The notes under the pieces are model-generated. The model saw only the letters and a list, made by a program, of their open reading frames with translations. It ran no database searches and was not told where the DNA came from. From the NCBI RefSeq assembly GCF_025548535.1, contig NZ_JAJLQW010000001.1, forward strand, positions 1,240,001 through 1,304,000: a DNA stretch of 64,000 bases. The letters run 5' to 3'. The DNA is from Undibacterium sp. Jales W-56 (GTDB lineage Bacteria > Pseudomonadota > Gammaproteobacteria > Burkholderiales > Burkholderiaceae_D). The translations under genes were made by a program, and so were the position numbers. Below, in pieces: positions 63,419 to 64,000 of this stretch (its first letter is position 1; each line of letters starts with the position of its first letter).

Positions 63419-63704
63419 TTTTGCTGTCCTTGTCAGATTTGGGAGTTTCTATGGGTAATGCCGGGCTGGAGGTCTGTAGCGTATTTGCTGCGGTAGACGT
63501 GGAATTAGTCGTGTCGGAATTGGTCAGTAGATGCTGTTCTACTGACTGAGTCGGCAGGCGCATGTGTTTCGTTTTTGGTGCTGCGAAGAACGCACTCCAT
63601 AAACAATAGAGAACGACAATTTTGATCAGCAGTGCCAGACTGATTTCTACACCAAGTGGTAACTTGCTTAGCTGGCGCCAGACTAATCTCGTTGGATGTC
63701 GCAT
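63405..63704 (-). CDS. cydP: Cytochrome bd-associated small membrane protein CydP
   Basis: A 99-residue protein with a basic N-terminus (MRHPTRLVWRQLSKLPLGVE), one membrane helix (ISLALLIKIVVLYCLWSAFF) and the following KTKHMRLP, the pattern of CydP, encoded before cydA in many beta- and gammaproteobacteria. The remaining 45 residues are Ser/Thr-rich and probably disordered. Its role is not well defined. Confidence 0.85.
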   Translation of the reverse strand: MRHPTRLVWRQLSKLPLGVEISLALLIKIVVLYCLWSAFFAAPKTKHMRLPTQSVEQHLLTNSDTTNSTSTAANTLQTSSPALPIETPKSDKDSKNGSH

Positions 63705-63719
63705 GAGTTCGCTCTTGTT

Positions 63720-64000
63720 TTATGTGTTGCTACTGGTTTCCGTGGTTGAGGTATCTTCTGACTTTTCTCCAAAACGAAACTTATCACGCACATCCAGCAG
63801 TAATTTGATCTTTGACCCCATCTTCATTAAAGAGGAGAGCGTATCGGGCGAAAGGCGTTGTACCTCTTCAAACCAAGAAGTGGACAGTTCAATCAGATCA
63901 TACATTTCCTGCAAACGTTTTTGTGCTGCGCGGTCTTCGTCTGTGGTGGGGTTTTCCAGCAGCGCATCGCGCAGCATTGAGAGTGTTGGTTCGATTTCCC
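63720..64000 (-). CDS. GbsR/MarR-like transcriptional regulator (5' partial)
   Basis: The frame is open to the right window edge and reads EIEPTLSMLRDALLENP and on through RLQEMYDLIELSTSWFEEVQ and LMKMGSKIKLLLDVRDK to a Ser/Thr-rich end. This matches the C-terminal dimerisation helices of GbsR-type MarR-family regulators. The ATG at 63977 would give an 85-residue fragment and is probably internal. Its position, 15 bp before cydP on the same strand, suggests it controls the cytochrome bd operon. Confidence 0.65.
   Translation of the reverse strand, partial: EIEPTLSMLRDALLENPTTDEDRAAQKRLQEMYDLIELSTSWFEEVQRLSPDTLSSLMKMGSKIKLLLDVRDKFRFGEKSEDTSTTETSSNT

Noticed and set aside
1..64000. tRNA, rRNA, CRISPR array, riboswitch or complete insertion sequence
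   Set aside because: Read through for cloverleaf ends, regular direct-repeat arrays, transposase motifs and known riboswitch contexts (dapA, purF, trp). None could be supported by eye; a covariance-model search would be needed to exclude small RNAs.

Overview
This is a chromosomal window from a betaproteobacterium of the order Burkholderiales. It is most likely an Oxalobacteraceae member close to Undibacterium or Herminiimonas. I infer this from gene content and order (trpF-trpB-trpA-accD-folC-SPOR-cvpA-purF, dapA-bamC, cydP-cydA-cydB-cydX behind a GbsR-like regulator, Methylobacillus-type EpsF/EpsG) and from the protein sequences. No rRNA, tRNA, CRISPR array or complete insertion sequence was seen.

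Layout. (1) 1-7018 is the end of an exopolysaccharide locus: chain-length protein EpsF (cut by the window edge), tyrosine kinase EpsG, a family 2 glycosyltransferase, a convergent polymerase/ligase-like membrane protein and a secreted cellulase-like glycosidase. A WecG/TagA-type glycosyltransferase at 12771-13589 probably belongs to the same locus. (2) 7019-8891 holds isocitrate lyase with a long AT-rich upstream region containing two perfect palindromes. (3) 8929-12680 is an accessory island that reads as a decayed integron. It has an intI pseudogene with a LexA box, an attI region, a string of minus-strand cassettes with attC-like sites (a zinc-ribbon serine/threonine kinase, an unknown protein, an STM3941-like membrane protein), a second degenerate copy of the integron head, and a VOC-fold gene. 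(4) 13685-22146 is the trp/accD/folC/SPOR/cvpA/purF housekeeping cluster. (5) 22207-31803 holds an ABC-2 export pair, a 209-bp MITE-like element, a TonB-dependent receptor, an RNase AM-type PHP protein, HtpX, a YciO-type protein, a site-2 protease and a methyltransferase. (6) 31881-39289 holds dapA-bamC, a small Ala-rich lipoprotein, a RoxA-type oxygenase, slyD and mutS. (7) 39489-46411 is a TetR regulator divergent from a five-gene acyl-CoA catabolic operon that ends in an AidB-type dehydrogenase. (8) 46449-60399 holds an RhlE-type helicase, suhB, trmJ, a FimV-like protein without LysM, a GST, a PP2C phosphatase, a YoaA-type helicase, an M13 peptidase, a MazG-like protein and small unknowns. 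(9) 60503-64000 is the cytochrome bd operon on the minus strand: GbsR-like regulator, cydP, cydA, cydB and a 54-residue cydX.

The most unusual signals are two. One is the fossil integron, with its duplicated head and cassette-borne kinase. The other is a family of three intergenic intervals, each exactly 81 bp long, bounded by ATACTCC and GGAGTAT but with poorly conserved interiors (10311-10391, 15783-15863, 56061-56141).
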